A stretch of 64,000 bases of DNA. It comes from Fen-1359 sp963710355. Lineage in GTDB: Bacteria; Planctomycetota; Phycisphaerae; Sedimentisphaerales; Anaerobacaceae. The DNA is taken from the NCBI GenBank assembly GCA_963710355.1, contig CAVPZU010000001.1, forward strand, positions 124,001 through 188,000. Direction: 5' to 3'. Numbering within the stretch: the first letter of the stretch is position 1; the number at the start of each line of letters is the position of its first letter. Shown in pieces: positions 33,722 to 42,600 of this stretch. Position numbers and translations under genes: made by a program. The notes beneath the pieces are model-generated. The model worked only from the letters and a program-made list of their open reading frames with translations. It searched no databases and was not told the DNA's origin.

Positions 33722-33753
33722 GGGCGGAAATGGTTAGTTCCGCCCTTTTTTTT
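33722..33753 (+). terminator. Rho-independent terminator after the thioredoxin gene
   Basis: GGGCGGAA (33722-33729) pairs with TTCCGCCC (33738-33745) across an ATGGTTAG loop, followed by eight T residues. Confidence 0.9.
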
Positions 33754-33955
33754 ATTCCATACCGCCAACCGTATTTGAAAAAATCCCCTCAAATTTAACA
33801 AGTGGTGCAATAGTGCAGCTTTTGGCAGCTAAAATTCAAATTTGGCGTTCGGAAAAGTGTTGAAATTTTTTGTTTTCCAGATTAGGATTTAGAATAAAAG
33901 TCTGGCCTCAATAAGAGAATAATATAATTGAATGGCATTGGGGAATAGAGGACTA

Positions 33956-34252
33956 ATGGCTGAAAGTAACCAAAATGCTCAAAAGGGAAGTGACCCAGCC
34001 GTCAGTAAAGAGGTAAGCGATTTTGTCAAAACCCTCACCCCCGAACAGCGTATGCTTGTTATTCTCAAAAAACAACTATATAATGGACAGTGGGAGCCGA
34101 TGCTCGATGACCTGCGAAACAGGCTCGATGGAAAACCCTATATTTTTAAGCTGGCCAACCGTATCCAGGATGACATTGAAAGGATAGAAAAAATGTCGGC
34201 CTTTGAAAAAGAGAATGGTATAGATTTGGCCGATTTTGTTGATTTATCGTAG
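33956..34252 (+). CDS. Small hypothetical protein
   Basis: 98 residues from MAESNQNAQKG, acidic and probably helical (VSDFVKTLTPEQRMLVILKKQLYNGQWEPMLDDLRNRL). No domain recognised. The frame could also start at ATG 33932 (MALGNRGL...); 33956 is preferred because AGAGGA lies just upstream, though the spacing is short. It precedes the beta-propeller lipoprotein by about 50 bases on the same strand and may be co-transcribed. Confidence 0.6.
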   Translation: MAESNQNAQKGSDPAVSKEVSDFVKTLTPEQRMLVILKKQLYNGQWEPMLDDLRNRLDGKPYIFKLANRIQDDIERIEKMSAFEKENGIDLADFVDLS

Positions 34253-34306
34253 AATGGTGATGAAAAGAACATAATGTTACAATTGAGTGCTGAAGGATTG
34301 CAAAAA

Positions 34307-35446
34307 ATGTTGAGAAAAATTTTTTCTTTGTTGTTTGTTTTGGTTTTATTGATTACCGTCGGCTGTGTTTCTGAAGAGAGAGGCGAGCCCGTCAGCGATT
34401 TGCAAACGCCGGTTTTTGAAAAACTGATTTCCAAAGAGCTGCTCGATGTAGGCGACCTCGAACTGGTCTGGCAGAGTATCGTGCCTCTTAAAAAAGGAGA
34501 AATTATCAGGCGATTGGATGTTATCGGTAACCGCCTTTACGCCCTGACGAGCAAAAATTTCCTCGTTTCGCTCAACAGGGAAAATGGAAAGCCTGTTTTC
34601 AGCAGAAATATTGGACAGGCCGGCTTTCCGGTTTTCGGCCTGAATCGTTACGAGAACGAGTTATATTCTGTGGTCGGCAATAAACTTACGCAGATTAATA
34701 ATCAAACCGGCGAAACAATTTCGGAAAAGGGTTTTGATTTCGGAGTTGTCTGCTCTGCCGCCCGGAATAATAATTTTTTCTATGTCGGCGGCTCCGATAA
34801 ACGTGTTCATACGTTGAAAGCTGATAATAAAGTTGAGGTTTTCAAGGTTGCTGCGGAAAGCGATTCTCCCATAACGACCATACTGGCGGATGAAAACTTT
34901 GTCATCTTTGGCACCGAGGCGGGAGACGTTATTTGTATCACTCCTGAAAGGCCCGTAAAGCTTTGGTCGTTCGGGGTGGCAGGGGCAATTATTGAGCCGT
35001 TCGTAAAAGACGCAGATAATCTGTACTTCGCCAGCAAAGACACAAATATTTATTGCATCGATTTGAAGACCGGCCGTCTGAAGGGAAAATATCCGTCAGG
35101 TGCAGTGCCTGCCAATGCCCCGTTGATTACATCCGGTTTTCTTTATCAGAATGCAGGCCAAAAAGGTCTTTTTGCTCTGAATAAATCGGACGACGCTGTT
35201 ATTTGGCAGATTGAAGATGCAGCAGGCCTGCTGGCTGAATCCGCGGGCAGGGCTTATATTATTACAAAATCCTCCGCTCTTCTGGTTGTGGACAATCAGA
35301 ATGCAAAACAGTTTTATTCTCTGAATATGTCCGGTATTACAAATTTTGCATCCAACACCGCCGATTCAAGGATTTATATCGCCGATAACACAGGCAGGGT
35401 TGCCTGCGTAAAACCGATAGAGCGAAAAACCATTTTTGGAAAATAG
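34307..35446 (+). CDS. PQQ-like beta-propeller lipoprotein
   Basis: 379 residues from MLRKIFSLLFVLVLLITVGC, a lipoprotein signal with the cysteine at the lipobox, then repeated blades of the form YALTSKNFLVSLNRENGKPVF, YVGGSDKRVHTLK and YFASKDTNIYCIDLKTGRLKG, typical of PQQ-like (BamB-like) propellers. It might be a BamB analogue in outer-membrane assembly, but it is not specific enough to name. Start 34307 is chosen over the frame start at 34274 because GAAGGA precedes it and the signal peptide begins there. Confidence 0.82.
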   Translation: MLRKIFSLLFVLVLLITVGCVSEERGEPVSDLQTPVFEKLISKELLDVGDLELVWQSIVPLKKGEIIRRLDVIGNRLYALTSKNFLVSLNRENGKPVFSRNIGQAGFPVFGLNRYENELYSVVGNKLTQINNQTGETISEKGFDFGVVCSAARNNNFFYVGGSDKRVHTLKADNKVEVFKVAAESDSPITTILADENFVIFGTEAGDVICITPERPVKLWSFGVAGAIIEPFVKDADNLYFASKDTNIYCIDLKTGRLKGKYPSGAVPANAPLITSGFLYQNAGQKGLFALNKSDDAVIWQIEDAAGLLAESAGRAYIITKSSALLVVDNQNAKQFYSLNMSGITNFASNTADSRIYIADNTGRVACVKPIERKTIFGK

Positions 35447-35484
35447 TTATTCTTTTACGGTGGCAGAAAAGGAGAAGGTAGCAG

Positions 35485-37095
35485 ATGGATGTGCCTGTCA
35501 GAATAGCTCTTTTGAGTGTTTCCGATAAAAGCGGCATCGTCGAATTTGCGAGCAGTCTTTCTGCGATGGGTGTAAAGATAATCAGCACCGGCGGGACGGC
35601 AAAAAGTCTCAAAGAAGCAGGCATCGATTGTTTAAGCGTCGAATCTATAACCGGCCTGCCCGAAATGATGGATGGAAGAGTCAAGACCCTTCATCCGAAG
35701 ATTCACGGCGCCCTCCTGGGCCTTCGTGACAAGAGTGAACACGCCGCTGAAATGAAAGAGCATAATATTGAGCCGATTGACCTTATCTGCGTAAATCTGT
35801 ATCCGTTTGAAAATACAACAGCCAAAAGCGGATGCTCTCTGGAAGAAGCGATAGAAAATATCGACATTGGCGGCCCAAGTATGCTTCGCTCCGCTGCCAA
35901 AAATTATAAATTTGTTACCGTGGTTACCGACCCGAGCCAGTATAATATGGTGATTGCTGAAATGCAGCAGAAGGGCGGCTGCATCGGCGAACAGATGCGG
36001 GCGGATTTTGCGCGGCTTGCCTTTGGCCTGACCGCCTCCTACGATGCGGTCATAGCTAAGTATCTCAATAACAGGGCATCGGTTGATTTTCCTGAGACTA
36101 TCACGATAGCCGTCCAAAGGGCCGAAACCCTGAGATATGGTGAGAATCCGCACCAGGCCGCTGCATTTTATAAATTGGCAGAGAGCGGCGAGCAGTCGGT
36201 AAGCAGCGCCTCACTCATCGAGGGCGACAGGGAAATAAGCTTTAATAACCTGCTCGACGCAAACGCCGCCTTTGAGCTGGTCAAGGAATTTACCGAGCCT
36301 GCCGCCGTGGTCGTCAAGCACAATAACCCCTGCGGCTGTGCCGTCGATGAGGATATTAAAATTGCATATCAGAAGGCTTATGAGGGTGATGTCGTCAGCG
36401 CATTTGGCGGCGTTATTGCCCTGAACCGCAAGGTCGATGCGGAACTGGCGCAGGTGATTATGGAATCGTACAGCCGTTTCGGCAAGGTCCGCGGGGCAAG
36501 CGGTTTCTTTGCCGAGGTTATTATAACACCCGAATTTGAAAAAAACGCAATCGAAATAATCCGCACCTTAAAAGGCTGGGGAAGCAGGGTCTCTCTTTTG
36601 CAGACAGGAACAATCGAGCGGGCAAAAATAGACCCTTCAGAGCCGGATATCCGCTGCGTTGTCGGCGGACTTTTGCTGCAAAACCGCGACTTGGTCGGCT
36701 GGGAGCCGGAAAACCTCACTTACCCGACAAAAGCAAAACCAACAGAAAAACAACTCGAGGACTTGAGGATTGCCTGGATTGCAGCAAAGCATACGAAAAG
36801 CAACGCAATAGTGCTTGTCAAAAACAAAAAGGTCATCGGCGTAGGCGCAGGCCAGATGAATCGAATCGAATCCGGCATAATCGCCGTTCAAAAGGCCGGC
36901 GATGAGGCGAAGGGTGCTGTTTTAGCATCTGATGCGTTTTTCCCGTTTGCCGACAATGTGGATAATGCCGCAAAGGCGGGTGTGGCAGTAATTGTTCAGC
37001 CGGGCGGCTCGCAAAAGGATGATGAGGTTATCGCCGCCGCTGACAATTACGGCATCGCAATCGTCTTTGCAGGCAAAAGACACTTCAAACATTGA
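35485..37095 (+). CDS. purH: Bifunctional AICAR formyltransferase / IMP cyclohydrolase
   Basis: Last two steps of IMP synthesis. N-terminal MGS-like cyclohydrolase (about 1-200: RIALLSVSDKSGI, STGGTAKSLKEAG, PEMMDGRVKTLHPKIHGALL) and C-terminal AICAR transformylase (RYGENPHQAAAFY, VVKHNNPCGCA, SDAFFPFADNVDNAA, VQPGGSQKDDEV). Length 536 is slightly longer than usual. AAGGAGAAGGTAGCAG lies before the start. No other pur gene is adjacent. Confidence 0.97.
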   Translation: MDVPVRIALLSVSDKSGIVEFASSLSAMGVKIISTGGTAKSLKEAGIDCLSVESITGLPEMMDGRVKTLHPKIHGALLGLRDKSEHAAEMKEHNIEPIDLICVNLYPFENTTAKSGCSLEEAIENIDIGGPSMLRSAAKNYKFVTVVTDPSQYNMVIAEMQQKGGCIGEQMRADFARLAFGLTASYDAVIAKYLNNRASVDFPETITIAVQRAETLRYGENPHQAAAFYKLAESGEQSVSSASLIEGDREISFNNLLDANAAFELVKEFTEPAAVVVKHNNPCGCAVDEDIKIAYQKAYEGDVVSAFGGVIALNRKVDAELAQVIMESYSRFGKVRGASGFFAEVIITPEFEKNAIEIIRTLKGWGSRVSLLQTGTIERAKIDPSEPDIRCVVGGLLLQNRDLVGWEPENLTYPTKAKPTEKQLEDLRIAWIAAKHTKSNAIVLVKNKKVIGVGAGQMNRIESGIIAVQKAGDEAKGAVLASDAFFPFADNVDNAAKAGVAVIVQPGGSQKDDEVIAAADNYGIAIVFAGKRHFKH

Positions 37096-37135
37096 TAGCA
37101 GGTAGCGTTTAGCGGACAGAATTGTTTTTGCGTAA

Positions 37136-38350
37136 TTATTTTTTTGTTTTTATCCCCGCGGCTTTGCGGAGTTTGGCGACATAATCGGTTTTTTCCCAGG
37201 TAAAGTTCGGGCCGGTTCTGCCGAAATGCCCGCCGTGAGCAGTATCAAAATAAATCGGCCGCAATAACTTCAGGTGGGCAATCATTCCCTTTGGCGTTAG
37301 CGGGAAAAGCTTTCTTACGATTTTGCTAATCTTTGTCTCGCTCATTTTTGCAGTCTGGTGGGTATTGATATAAATTGAAACCGGCTCGGCTACGCCGATG
37401 GCATAAGACAATTGCACTTCACAAACATCCGCCATACCAGCGGCGACGATATTTTTTGCGATATAGCGAGCCATATAGGAGGCGGTTCTATCGACCTTTG
37501 TGGGGTCTTTTCCGCTGAAGGCGCCGCCGCCGTGCCTTCCGATGCCGCCGTAGGTGTCAATGATGATTTTTCTGCCCGTCAGTCCCGTGTCGCCGTGGGG
37601 GCCGCCGATGACAAATCTGCCTGTCGGATTGATATGATAGATTATTTTTTTATCGACCATTTTTTTCGGCAGGACAGGCAGGATAATCTTTTCGATAATC
37701 TCTTTTCTCAATTGTCGATAGGTAATATCCGGAGAATGCTGGGCGGCGATGACTACGGTGTGTATGCGTTTTGGTTTTCCGTTTTCGTATTCGACCGTCA
37801 CCTGGCTTTTGCCGTCCGGCCTAAGCCAGGGCAGTTTCTTTGTCTGGCGCATCCGTTCGAGTCTGCGGGCGAGGGCGTGGGCGAGGGAAATCGGCATCGG
37901 CATATATGAAGAGGTTTCTCTGCAGGCATAGCCGAACATCGAACCCTGGTCGCCCGCTCCCTGTTCCTTGTGCAGGCCTTTGCCTTCGGTGACGCCTATT
38001 GATATGTCAGGGCTTTGCTTATCGAGGTTGATTATCACAGCGCAGGTTTCGTAATCGAAACCGAGCGAAGGGTCTGAATAGCCGATTTTTTTTATTGTCT
38101 GCCGGACAACTTCAGGAATATCGACTACTGCTTTGGTTGTGATTTCGCCTGCCACAAATACCATACCGGTGGTGACGAGCGTTTCGCAGGCAACCCTGCT
38201 GGCAGGGTCGCGAGCGAGCATCGCATCGAGGATTGAATCGGAAATGCAGTCGGCAACCTTGTCCGGGTGGCCCATTGTTACGGATTCGCTTGTCAAAAGA
38301 TAGTTTTTTGTGTCGCAAAAAGGATTTGAACAATATTGAGTTTTCGTCAT
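37136..38350 (-). CDS. metK: S-adenosylmethionine synthetase
   Basis: Makes SAM from methionine and ATP. 404 residues with LTSESVTMGHPDKVADCISD, GAGDQGSMFGYA, FVIGGPHGDTGLTGRKIIIDTYGG, GGGAFSGKDPTKVDRTASY and GGHFGRTG, all intact. The N-terminal 16 residues (MTKTQYCSNPFCDTKN) extend a little beyond the usual start. No SAM riboswitch is seen in the 150-bp leader. Confidence 0.97.
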   Translation of the reverse strand: MTKTQYCSNPFCDTKNYLLTSESVTMGHPDKVADCISDSILDAMLARDPASRVACETLVTTGMVFVAGEITTKAVVDIPEVVRQTIKKIGYSDPSLGFDYETCAVIINLDKQSPDISIGVTEGKGLHKEQGAGDQGSMFGYACRETSSYMPMPISLAHALARRLERMRQTKKLPWLRPDGKSQVTVEYENGKPKRIHTVVIAAQHSPDITYRQLRKEIIEKIILPVLPKKMVDKKIIYHINPTGRFVIGGPHGDTGLTGRKIIIDTYGGIGRHGGGAFSGKDPTKVDRTASYMARYIAKNIVAAGMADVCEVQLSYAIGVAEPVSIYINTHQTAKMSETKISKIVRKLFPLTPKGMIAHLKLLRPIYFDTAHGGHFGRTGPNFTWEKTDYVAKLRKAAGIKTKK

Positions 38351-38412
38351 TTGATAACCCCTGCTATTAAATTGCTTAAAAAATCTTCAAATTCTTAAAT
38401 ATATGAGGGATT

Positions 38413-38440
38413 ATTGTAAGGAAAGTTTGTGTAAGGTCAA
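38413..38440 (-). promoter_or_regulatory. Candidate metK promoter
   Basis: On the minus strand TTGACC (38435-38440, five of six) and TACAAT (38413-38418, five of six) are 16 bp apart, about 65 bp upstream of the metK start. Confidence 0.55.
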
Positions 38441-38502
38441 ACAAAAATATGTGTTAATTCAACACCTTATCCCTGCGATGTGGTTTGGGACTCTTTTTTC
38501 AG

Positions 38503-39636
38503 TTACTGCTCGTTGAGCAGCCAGTTGTATCTGAGAAAATCGACGGTATAGTTTTTTAACTCGAGAAAAGAGGCGTCATCGGGAGGTAAAAGTTTGATTA
38601 TGCAGTTCAGGACGGCAGCAACTTCAGGCGGCTGGTCCTTGAATTTTTTGTCAGTGCCGTATTTTTCCGTAAAGTACCTGCCATACCAGCCGTCCTGCAG
38701 TAGTGCGGGCAGATAAACCTTTTGGTTGTCTTTGTTGATTTGAAAATTGGTGTTGTCGGCAATATATTTTTTTATCTGGTCGTTTAACTGCTCATTTAGT
38801 TTCTTTCCGCTGTACGGTTCGTTGCGAAGAGGCGGGCTGGAATAACTTGCGTGTGTAATCGCAAAAAATGCTCTCGGCTCGTTAAATTGCTTATAGAAAA
38901 TTTTCTGTTCGAGTTCTTCGAACGTAAATTCCTCACTCATTACGATAAATTTTTGTTTTTCTATGCCTCCGACTTTTTTGTCGATATATCTGACGCTGTC
39001 AGGTTCCCAGCCCGGCAGCACACGTAATATGCGATCGGATTCTATCGGATAATTTTCAATAATGATATTCAACATTTGAATGTTGTAGACGTTTATCCAG
39101 AAGGCTATCTGGTCTTCCTTTAATGCAGCCTTATATTCGTTTGGGTCAAATTGTTTAAGTTCACCAAGCAGGCTGAACAAGTCGGCACGTCTTCTTTTCA
39201 ATGCCTTGTAATTAACCAATCCACGGCTGCTGACGTGTGCCGACAAAATGTTTGCGTAATCGTTGTTGAATTTTACCAGCGACTTTTGCACGGACTCTTC
39301 CTCACTTGTCTTGACAGTCGGCGTGATTTCCGGTTTTCCGGTTTTGGAGTTTGAATCCGACGGCCTGTTGGGCTCGACTTTATTTCTCTGTTCTTCTGAA
39401 GGGGGGTTATTTTTAAGATTCGGTTTGCTGTTTTGGTCTGTAATCGGGCTGTGCCGGATGTCTTGCTGCACGGTAGTTTTATTGCTGTCAGATTTGTCGG
39501 CTTTTGCCGGATTGTTTTGCATGGCTGATGGCACAGAGGTCTGCTGTTTTGCATCTTTTTGCTTAGTTTTACGGCAGTCAGTTGTAAAGATTAGAAGCAA
39601 AAGTGATGCCGAAAAGATGATTAAAAAATTTCGCAT
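38503..39636 (-). CDS. DUF547 lipoprotein
   Basis: 377 residues. N-terminal lipoprotein-like signal MRNFLIIFSASLLLLIFTTDC, a low-complexity linker rich in Lys, Pro, Asn and Ser (about 25-110), then a DUF547 domain with FWINVYNIQMLNIIIENYP, RAFFAITHASYSSPPLRNEPYSGKKL and a C-terminal VDFLRYNWLLNEQ. Function of DUF547 is unknown; its acid and histidine residues suggest an enzyme. Confidence 0.86.
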   Translation of the reverse strand: MRNFLIIFSASLLLLIFTTDCRKTKQKDAKQQTSVPSAMQNNPAKADKSDSNKTTVQQDIRHSPITDQNSKPNLKNNPPSEEQRNKVEPNRPSDSNSKTGKPEITPTVKTSEEESVQKSLVKFNNDYANILSAHVSSRGLVNYKALKRRRADLFSLLGELKQFDPNEYKAALKEDQIAFWINVYNIQMLNIIIENYPIESDRILRVLPGWEPDSVRYIDKKVGGIEKQKFIVMSEEFTFEELEQKIFYKQFNEPRAFFAITHASYSSPPLRNEPYSGKKLNEQLNDQIKKYIADNTNFQINKDNQKVYLPALLQDGWYGRYFTEKYGTDKKFKDQPPEVAAVLNCIIKLLPPDDASFLELKNYTVDFLRYNWLLNEQ

Positions 39637-39763
39637 TCGTTAACATTCCAATAAAGGCCCGTAATTTTACATTATTTTAACTTGCAAACATATACTTACG
39701 TCAATTTCTTTTTCGGCTGAAAACTTACCATATTTTAACGATATTAATTTTCTTTTTAAAGAA

Positions 39764-41206
39764 TTATCCTTTGAGAACAGCCAGAGGCAGCATTCTTGCT
39801 ACCGGTCTTGCCCACCCGCATCGGCTCACAATCCTGACAACCTCGTCGATGTCTTTGTATGCGTCAGGGGCTTCCTCTTTGATTTTTCCCCTGTCGGCAG
39901 TTATAAGCTTAATCCCTTTCATACTTTGCTTAAAGCGGTCGTCGGTAATCAACGGGGCCGACACGGATTTTCCTCTTCTTGATTTTCCCAGCGCGGCAGT
40001 TCTGCTCATAACCCTGCCCGCACCGTGGTTGATCGAGCATAGAGATTCAGCCGAGTTGCCTGTTCCCACCAGAAAATAGCTCGCCGTCCCCATAGAGCCG
40101 GGCGTGATTATGGGCTGGCCGGTCTTTTGAAAGATTGTACCCTGCATTCGGTCGGGCCCGAAAGCCCGCGTTGCGCCTTTTCTGTGTACCCATAACTTCC
40201 CTTCGGAGTGTTCTTCGAGTTTTGCCATATTGTGAGCGATGTCGTAAACCAATTTCAAAGGGGTCGGGCCGAACATCCTGTTAAAGCACCTTCTGACAAG
40301 CAGTGTCATAATCTGGCGGTTGGTAAAGGCGAAATTCGCAGCGGCAGCCATTGCGTTTATGTATTTTTGACCTTCTTTGGTGTCCGTCCATAAGAAGCTG
40401 AGCATCTTTCGTCTGTCGGCCATATCCGGCTGCTGGCTGGCGACCGCCATATAATGGTCTGCTATTTCGTATCCAAATCGTCTTGAACCTGAATGTATCA
40501 TTACGACAATCTGGTTCTCAAACAGGCCGAAAGTTTTTGCCAAGTCCTCATCGAAGATTTGCTGAACGTATTGAATTTCGATGAAGTGGTTTCCGCCGCC
40601 GAGCGTGCCGAGCTGGCCGGCGCCTTTCTCGGTTGCCAGTTTCGGTATGTCGGCAAAATCAGCAGGCAGCGCCCCGTTTTCTTCAATCCTTTTTATGTCT
40701 TCGGCCAGTTCCTGCAGGTCGAGGGCCTCCCAGGCGGGATGCTTTACCTTCCGGGCAAGCTCTGGTATCGAAGCGGGGCCTTTATTGATAACGGCATCGA
40801 GACCTGCATTGTCTATCGGGAGATTGTTTTTTCCTTCGCCGAGGGGAATATCGCGGGCGATAGAGGCGGCAATCTGGTCGGTGTCAATCTGGCCTTTCGT
40901 GAACGGTGTATTCAGCAGCCGCATCCCGCAGTTTATGTCGTAGCCGACCGCTGCCGGCATTATCGCATCTTGTAGTCCTATAACCGAACCAATCGGGATG
41001 CCGAACCCCACATGAATATCCGCAGTAGCGAGGACCTTTTTGGCGGCGGGCAGACAGGCGGCATCCCAAAGCTGGCTTACCGCATCAGGCTCAATCTGGA
41101 CGGCCTGCGATGCGTAAATGGTCGCTTCGGTGACCATCTGGCCTGTCCGTTCCATCAAAAGGCGAAGGGGGTCTAATCGAACCAATTGTATTGCGGATTG
41201 TGGCAT
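39764..41206 (-). CDS. rtcB: RtcB-family RNA ligase
   Basis: GTP- and Mn-dependent ligase joining 3'-phosphate (or 2',3'-cyclic phosphate) and 5'-OH RNA ends. 480 residues with TADIHVGFGIPIGSVIG, PAAVGYDINCGMRL, GTLGGGNHFIEIQ, MIHSGSRRFGYEIADHY, HRKGATRAFGP and PGSMGTASY; the metal ligands Cys and His and the guanylylated-His region all appear kept. No archease or rtcA neighbours. Role in RNA repair is inferred from the family. Confidence 0.95.
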   Translation of the reverse strand: MPQSAIQLVRLDPLRLLMERTGQMVTEATIYASQAVQIEPDAVSQLWDAACLPAAKKVLATADIHVGFGIPIGSVIGLQDAIMPAAVGYDINCGMRLLNTPFTKGQIDTDQIAASIARDIPLGEGKNNLPIDNAGLDAVINKGPASIPELARKVKHPAWEALDLQELAEDIKRIEENGALPADFADIPKLATEKGAGQLGTLGGGNHFIEIQYVQQIFDEDLAKTFGLFENQIVVMIHSGSRRFGYEIADHYMAVASQQPDMADRRKMLSFLWTDTKEGQKYINAMAAAANFAFTNRQIMTLLVRRCFNRMFGPTPLKLVYDIAHNMAKLEEHSEGKLWVHRKGATRAFGPDRMQGTIFQKTGQPIITPGSMGTASYFLVGTGNSAESLCSINHGAGRVMSRTAALGKSRRGKSVSAPLITDDRFKQSMKGIKLITADRGKIKEEAPDAYKDIDEVVRIVSRCGWARPVARMLPLAVLKG

Positions 41207-41255
41207 AATTATTTGAAAGTCAAAAAGAATGTATCAAAGGTTCTCTTTTTTCATT

Positions 41256-41283
41256 ATTATAAGTTTTTTAGGCTTTGTGTGAA
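41256..41283 (-). promoter_or_regulatory. Candidate rtcB promoter
   Basis: On the minus strand TTCACA (41278-41283, five of six) is followed after 16 bp by a perfect TATAAT (41256-41261), about 50 bp before the rtcB start. Confidence 0.6.
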
Positions 41284-41373
41284 GCTAATAATAAAGAAAA
41301 CCACATTATTGGACGAATTTTAAATTATGGTATGGGATTTGCCCTTTACAGGGGATAATAACCGTGAAATAAC

Positions 41374-41402
41374 TTGACAAAAAAGGATAATTAGGTTATT
41401 TT
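41374..41402 (+). promoter_or_regulatory. Candidate promoter for the 41456 gene
   Basis: Consensus TTGACA (41374-41379) and TATTTT (41397-41402, four of six) with a 17-bp spacer, about 50 bp before the start codon. Confidence 0.45.
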
Positions 41403-41455
41403 AGGCAATATAGGGCAAGTCATTAAACGTTTTTCTTATTGGGTGTTTTGAAATA

Positions 41456-42554
41456 ATGAAGGCTGAAATAATACCTGCTAAAATCTTTGTTTTTGTAGTC
41501 ATTTTATTATTTCTTCCCTCTAATTTAAAAGCTGTTGATACCAGAAAGATAGCTGTTGTGCAGGATAAGGATGTTCTTGGCAGCAGCGATTTTCAGGTTA
41601 TTGACAATTTTGTGGAAGAGACGGTTCGGGAAATTATTGAGACAAGAGATTTTACGGCTGTTTCCCAGGTAAGAGATGCCTTTATATCAAACAGCAGGCT
41701 CGAAGAAAGACGGTTCAAAGGCCCAGTACCGCAACCAGCTTATTAAGTCGGCAGTTAATCACATCTCCCAGGCCTTAAAATCTTCGCAGAATCTTGACCC
41801 CGGCAGAAGGTTCGAGGTGGTTCTGAATCTGCTGATTGTTATTGAAAGTCTTGGTGATATTCAATTATCGACTTTGGTTCTCGACAAACTTGATGGTGAC
41901 AACTCTGCCCTTCGTTACTGGGCGATTAAATGCTTTGCATCTGGCGAGGTGGTAAAGCAGCTTAACGATGCGGGAAATTTACCGTTGTCGATGCAGATTA
42001 TCAGCCGTATGAGTAAGGTGATTGATAATTGTGATGATATGTCATTGATTTTGATAGCAAACTTGGCGTCGGAGATTAAGAATCCTCAGTCGACGGAACT
42101 GCTTGTCAGGATTGCAGACCTGAGAATAAAGCAATATTTAAGCTGGCAGGTGAACGATGAGCTGACCGATGCAGTGGTTCTGAAATCCCTTTATGATAAA
42201 ATCGTTTCAAACCAGGGCGGTGCGGATTCTGCCAGGCAATTCGCACAGTTATATTCGTTTGTTTGTCAAAGATATCTGAGAGGCTCCGAAAGCTTGAGCG
42301 GGCCTCATAAGCAAAAGTTAGTAACAGTAATGGTTGAAGTTGAAGACAAATGTATCCATAAACTCCTGGGCGGGCAGACAAAAATTAGAGAGGCAATCGA
42401 GAAAAAGGATAATGCAGCCATTTTAAGCGAGCATGATAACCTGCTTGGCAATGCGACTATTGAGGGCAAACTGTGTGGCAGGCTGAATTTTCTTTACCGC
42501 GGTCCGGATGGCAAAGAAAGCACATCTCCTCTTGTCTTGCCGCCGCCGGGTTAG
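41456..42554 (+). CDS. Secreted protein of unknown function (frameshifted)
   Basis: A signal peptide (IFVFVVILLFLPSNLKA) begins a 365-residue protein once a one-base gain near 41705 is removed; the frames join within the stretch coding SNSRLEE to DGSKAQYRNQ. The mature part is helical, with pairs such as VVLNLLIVIESLGDIQLSTLVLDKL and LRYWAIKCFASGEVVKQLN that recall HEAT-like repeats, but no family is recognised. It precedes the peptide-binding gene by 46 bases on the same strand. Confidence 0.65.
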
Positions 42555-42600
42555 TAGTCTTGAATTATAAATCCTAAAAGAAGGGGGAAAGGATAAAAGG

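Noticed and set aside
38351..38502. SAM riboswitch before metK
   Set aside because: No SAM-I, SAM-II or SAM-IV-like core is visible in the leader; only a promoter is supported.
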